Source: Candidatus Sphingobacterium stercoripullorum (GTDB lineage: Bacteria; Bacteroidota; Bacteroidia; Sphingobacteriales; Sphingobacteriaceae). From it: DNA of 17,113 nt. A model generated the notes under the pieces. That model saw only the letters and a list, made by a program, of their open reading frames with translations. It had not been told where the DNA came from and ran no database searches. Position numbers and translations under genes: made by a program. Location of the stretch: the NCBI GenBank assembly GCA_019114715.1, contig DXEZ01000120.1, positions 1 to 17,113 on the forward strand, in the 5' to 3' direction. Shown here in pieces: positions 14,901-17,113 of this stretch. Numbering within the stretch: the stretch's first letter is position 1; each line of letters opens with the position of its first letter.

Positions 14901-16344
14901 TAACCTGAGAAAGGCTATGGGTAAAAAGCAGAAAAATGTTCTAGACAAAATGAAGCCTCAGTTTATTGAAAAGGCCAGTGCTAAAGGTCACGATGCTAAG
15001 GTGCTGGAAAAAATTTGGACCGACTGGGAGGCTTTCGCGAGTTATGCATTTAATAAGTCACACTCCACCTGTTATGCTTGGATTGCCTATCAAACGGCTT
15101 ATCTTAAGGCACATTATCCCGCAGAATATATGGCTGCTGTGTTATCCAACAATATGAACGACATCAAGCAGGTTACATTTTTCATGGAAGAGTGTAGAAG
15201 AATGGGATTGGAGGTTCTGAGTCCTGATGTTAACGAGTCCCACTATAAATTCACTGTAAACGAGGTAGGTGCTGTAAGGTTTGGAATCGGTGCTGTAAAA
15301 GGAGTAGGTGCTAATGCAGTTAAAGCCATAGTGGAGGGAAGGACTGAGGGACCTTATTCATCACTTTTTGATATGGTCAAGAAGATTGATCTAAAGGCAG
15401 TAAATAAAAGGGCAATCGAGAGTTTGGTGTATGCAGGGGGCTTTGATAGCTTTACCAATTTGCACAGAGCACAATATTTTCACACCGAATCGGATCAGCT
15501 AACTGGAATTGAAAAAGCTATTCGATATGGGCATAAATACAAGGAAACCATCAACTCTGCACAAACAAGTTTGTTTGGTGGTGAATCCGCGATCGATCTA
15601 CCTGAACCAAGCTTGCCGGAATGTGAGCCTTGGGGATTGTTAGAGAAGCTTAAATATGAAAAAGAGGTTATTGGTATATATTTAACCAGTCACCCTTTAG
15701 ATAACTACCGATTTGAGATTAAGCATTTTTGTCCAAACAGTGTTCGCGATATAACGCTAGTGAATAAGATTCAAGAGATGGTTGTTAGCGATGAAGACAG
15801 GAAGGCATTCAATAAAGTTAAAAATAGACCTCTTATCATTGGAGGAATGATCACTGCAGCGGACCATAGGATATCAAAAAATGGAAATCCATTCGGGTCT
15901 TTCATAATTGAAGATTATAACGATTCTTATGAAATCAGGGTGTTTGGAAAAAGCTACATAGAAAATAAAAATTATATGCAGACCGGCTTCTTCGTTCAAA
16001 TTCGCGGTATTATTCAAGAAAGGAGAAATCAACCCGATAACTGGATCTTTGATTTAAACACAATAAAATTACTTTCTGATTTACGCGAGCAGAACTGTAA
16101 AAAATTCACCATACAGATGACGCTCGATAATTTATCCCAAGAGAAAATCGAACAGTTGCAAGTGGCTGTAGAAAAAGCAAAAACCGATGAATATGAGAAT
16201 AATTGTAAATTGCAATTTATGGTTTGGGATACAGAAAAGGAAATAGGAGTAGAAATGCCTTCAAAACGTCATAAAATTTTTATTACAGATGATTTTTTAA
16301 TGGAATTAAGTAAGCTAGAAGGTGTATCGTACCGTTTAAATTAA
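11923..16344 (+). CDS. dnaE: DNA polymerase III alpha subunit with N-terminal proofreading exonuclease
   Basis: The 1473-residue protein is the replicative polymerase catalytic subunit. Domains in order: a DnaQ-like 3'-5' exonuclease (residues 1-190; Asp6 and Glu8 in FDTETTG, Asp105 in NVQFDL, His170-x4-Asp175); a PHP domain (about 257-480; HLHNH at 260-264, TDHGN at 294-298); the Pol III palm and fingers (PGRGSAAGSA; catalytic Asp686 and Asp688 in MPDIDIDFDD; Asp853 in KMDFLGLKTL; ALYRPGPMEY); a helix-hairpin-helix region (FGIGAVKGVG); and an OB-fold (about 1300-1390, start RPLIIGGMI). Exonuclease and polymerase in one chain is the Bacteroidota arrangement, unlike E. coli where DnaQ is separate; all exonuclease residues are present, so proofreading is expected. 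Length is normal for the fused form. A gene for thioredoxin follows after 85 nt with its own promoter. Confidence 0.96.
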   Translation: MYIIFDTETTGLPKRWGAPVTDLDNWPRCVQIAWQIHDDLGRVIEHKDFIIKPDGFNIPYEAESIHGISTALANKQGVDILYMLEEFKEALSKAKFVVGQNVQFDLNVMGAEFLRYGMDNILEDKPKLDTCTEVTAELVKLPGGRGGRYKLPTLTELHEYLFGVAFSEAHNATADVEATTRCFLELIRREVFTAEELQVDTGYFVEFKEHNPNPIEVIGLKHINLKLASDKVAGEVDSNKRAIDKDPEVQEKLKEATFVHLHNHSQFSVLQSTISINNLVDAAVKNKMPAVALTDHGNMMGAFSFVSRIESHNKSLQSQLEAENVPPEEIEKALLKPIVGCELFVCENHLDKTQKDNGYQIVFLAKNKRGYHNLAKMSSIAYTEGFYYVPRIDKAIVEQYKEDLIVLSGNLSGEIPNKLLNMGFNQAEEALVWWKEQFGEDFYVEIMRHGQEDEDRANLELINLADKHGVQLIATNNTYYIAKEDAHAHDILLCVKDGEKLSTPKGRGRGFRFGLPNQEYFFKSAQEMKDIFKDIPDAIINIQGLIDKIEPFTLSRGILLPKFHIPKEFEDPNDDINQTKNGENAYLKHLTYQGAKARYGEVTESISERLDFELDTIEKTGYPGYFLIVQDLIAEARRMGVSVGPGRGSAAGSAVAYCLGITNIDPIEYDLLFERFLNPDRVSMPDIDIDFDDEGRGRVIDYVINKYGSSQVAQIITYGTMAAKSSIRDTARVLDLPLQNANEIAKLIPNISLKAIFNSAEDELKKKLRSEELEAVTQLKAKAHHNGLESETIKQAQVLEGSLRNTGIHACGVIITPDDITNFVPVALAKDSDLYVTQFDNSVVESAGLLKMDFLGLKTLTLIKDTVENVRLRHNIVLNPDEFPIDDVKTYELFQRGETIGIFQYESPGMQKYMKELKPSVFADLIAMNALYRPGPMEYIPSFIRRKHGLEPITYDLDACEEYLSETYGITVYQEQVMLLSQKLADFSKGDADNLRKAMGKKQKNVLDKMKPQFIEKASAKGHDAKVLEKIWTDWEAFASYAFNKSHSTCYAWIAYQTAYLKAHYPAEYMAAVLSNNMNDIKQVTFFMEECRRMGLEVLSPDVNESHYKFTVNEVGAVRFGIGAVKGVGANAVKAIVEGRTEGPYSSLFDMVKKIDLKAVNKRAIESLVYAGGFDSFTNLHRAQYFHTESDQLTGIEKAIRYGHKYKETINSAQTSLFGGESAIDLPEPSLPECEPWGLLEKLKYEKEVIGIYLTSHPLDNYRFEIKHFCPNSVRDITLVNKIQEMVVSDEDRKAFNKVKNRPLIIGGMITAADHRISKNGNPFGSFIIEDYNDSYEIRVFGKSYIENKNYMQTGFFVQIRGIIQERRNQPDNWIFDLNTIKLLSDLREQNCKKFTIQMTLDNLSQEKIEQLQVAVEKAKTDEYENNCKLQFMVWDTEKEIGVEMPSKRHKIFITDDFLMELSKLEGVSYRLN

Positions 16345-16371
16345 ATCTGACAAATTAGGTGGTTCGCAAGG

Positions 16372-16403
16372 TTTTGTTATATTTGAAAATAGTAGTAAAT
16401 TTG
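16372..16403 (+). promoter_or_regulatory. Consensus promoter of trxA
   Basis: TTTTG (16372-16376) and TAAATTTG (16396-16403), separated by 19 nt, form a textbook Bacteroidota -33/-7 pair and would start transcription near 16409, about 20 nt before the ATG. A second -7-like TATATTTG (16378-16385) overlaps but lacks a -33 box. Confidence 0.65.
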
Positions 16404-16429
16404 ATATTCACGAATTATATTAAAAAGTT

Positions 16430-16747
16430 ATGGCTATAGAAATTACAGATAGCAATTTTGAAGAAGTTGTATTAAAGGCTGATAAGCCAGTATTGGTAGA
16501 TTTTTGGGCTGAATGGTGTGGACCATGTAGAATGGTTGGACCATTAGTAGATGAGATTGCAAAAGAATACGATGGAAAGGCTGTTGTTGGAAAAGTTAAC
16601 GTTGACAACAATCCTGAAATTTCTGTGAAGTTTGGAATTAGAAATATTCCTGCTTTATTATTCTTTAAAAACGGCGAAGTTGTAGACAAACAAGTAGGAG
16701 CTGTTCCGAAATCTGTTTTAACTGAAAAGCTGGATCAACAAATCTAA
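16430..16747 (+). CDS. trxA: Thioredoxin
   Basis: The 105-residue protein is a complete cytoplasmic thioredoxin, the general disulphide reductase fed by thioredoxin reductase. The active site is WCGPC with Cys30 and Cys33, preceded by VDFWAE, where the buried Asp lies. The cis-proline loop reads IRNIPALL, and the FFKNGE strand and the VGAVPKS helix follow. No signal peptide is present. Length equals E. coli TrxA closely. It has its own strong promoter downstream of dnaE and is closed by a rho-independent terminator, so it can be transcribed as a single gene. Confidence 0.96.
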   Translation: MAIEITDSNFEEVVLKADKPVLVDFWAEWCGPCRMVGPLVDEIAKEYDGKAVVGKVNVDNNPEISVKFGIRNIPALLFFKNGEVVDKQVGAVPKSVLTEKLDQQI

Positions 16748-16770
16748 AAGAATTTCAAATCTGCAAATTT

Positions 16771-16805
16771 AAACCGGGTTTACGTAGAGTAGGCCCGGTT
16801 TTTTT
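16771..16805 (+). terminator. Rho-independent terminator of trxA
   Basis: An 8-bp stem AAACCGGG (16771-16778) with CCCGGTTT (16794-16801) closes a 15-nt loop and runs into a T-tract (16799-16805). It begins 24 nt after the trxA stop. Confidence 0.85.
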
Positions 16806-16928
16806 ACGCTCAAAATTTGGCGTTATAAGAACGATTAAATTTCAGGTATTAACCCTTCATTTTGGCCATTTTACCGATTTTAAACGTTTATTCACCTAAA
16901 TCTAGTATAGAGGAGTTATTTAGAAAGT

Positions 16929-16936
16929 TATTTTTG
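16929..16936 (+). promoter_or_regulatory. Candidate -7 element of the DUF418-type gene
   Basis: TATTTTTG fits TAnnTTTG and would give a start near 16942, upstream of both possible start codons (16961 and 17009). No clear -33 box is visible. Confidence 0.3.
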
Positions 16937-17008
16937 CTTTTATGGTTTAGAAACTAGAGGATGTTTTCCCTTTCAGATCGGACCAAGATAACTTTTAAGT
17001 CCCCAAAG

Positions 17009-17113
17009 ATGCGTCACATTAAAAACACGAAATTTGAGCGTATAGAGATCCTTGATATTTTACGAGGTAAAGCTATATGTGGTATTATTTTCATGAATAT
17101 TTCAACCTTTATG
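17009..17113 (+). CDS. DUF418-type membrane protein, 5' end only
   Basis: The first 35 codons are in the window and the frame runs off its end. The sequence has the DUF418/YeiB N-terminal signature: an Arg-Ile pair, then LDILRGKAICGI, then MNIS, matching the family pattern RI-x-x-LD-x-LRG-x-A-x-x-GI-x-x-x-N. These are multi-pass inner-membrane proteins of poorly known function, often linked to acyl transfer or transport. An in-frame ATG at 16961 would add 16 residues, and since the frame is open there it remains possible; I favour 17009 because the conserved part begins just after it. Confidence 0.7.
   Translation, partial: MRHIKNTKFERIEILDILRGKAICGIIFMNISTFM

Overview
The window looks like a chromosomal segment of a Bacteroidota species, most likely a Sphingobacteriales relative, though the genus is an inference. 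The DNA is AT-rich. Promoters resemble the Bacteroidota type (-7 TAnnTTTG) and lack E. coli-like -35/-10 boxes. The replicative polymerase is the exonuclease-PHP-DnaE fusion found in this phylum, and most genes have no Shine-Dalgarno sequence.

Layout. (1) 1-540: 3' end of a dicarboxylate/amino-acid:cation symporter, separated by a bidirectional hairpin terminator from a leftward pair, a cupin gene followed by an Rrf2 regulator with IscR-like cluster ligands. (2) 1681-6659: a divergent six-gene rightward operon. It encodes an atypical C-family (cbb3-like) haem-copper oxidase subunit I with a duplicated N-terminal extension, a CcoO-cytochrome c fusion, a small CPVC membrane protein, a tail-anchored beta-rich protein, a group III truncated haemoglobin and a divergent RIC/YtfE-type diiron protein. 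(3) 6656-8888: a leftward ABC exporter gene overlapping a MutT-like NUDIX gene. (4) 9097-11922: an accessory region with an intact Rpn-type PD-(D/E)XK nuclease, a separate second copy of only its C-terminal part, and a frameshifted AAA ATPase pseudogene (10287-10812, minus). (5) 11923-17113: dnaE, then trxA with a consensus promoter and strong terminator, then the start of a DUF418-type membrane protein.

How the genes fit together. Region 671-6659 reads as a regulated respiratory and nitrosative-stress module. A predicted Fe-S sensor is divergent from a terminal oxidase, a haemoglobin and an iron-site repair protein, and a 31-bp dyad (1524-1554) between the two transcription units is a candidate operator. 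The oxidase has the CcoN copper ligands and cross-linking tyrosine, but a NorB-like haem-binding helix and Gln in place of the CcoN glutamate next to the haem b3 histidine. Whether it reduces O2, NO or both cannot be read from sequence.

The second notable system is the Rpn pair. The full-length gene has an in-frame internal ATG behind a perfect AGGAGG (9819-9837). That arrangement matches the gene-within-gene toxin/antitoxin design reported for Rpn proteins. The same SD-ATG-ORF block is present again as a free-standing 71-codon ORF at 11191-11406.
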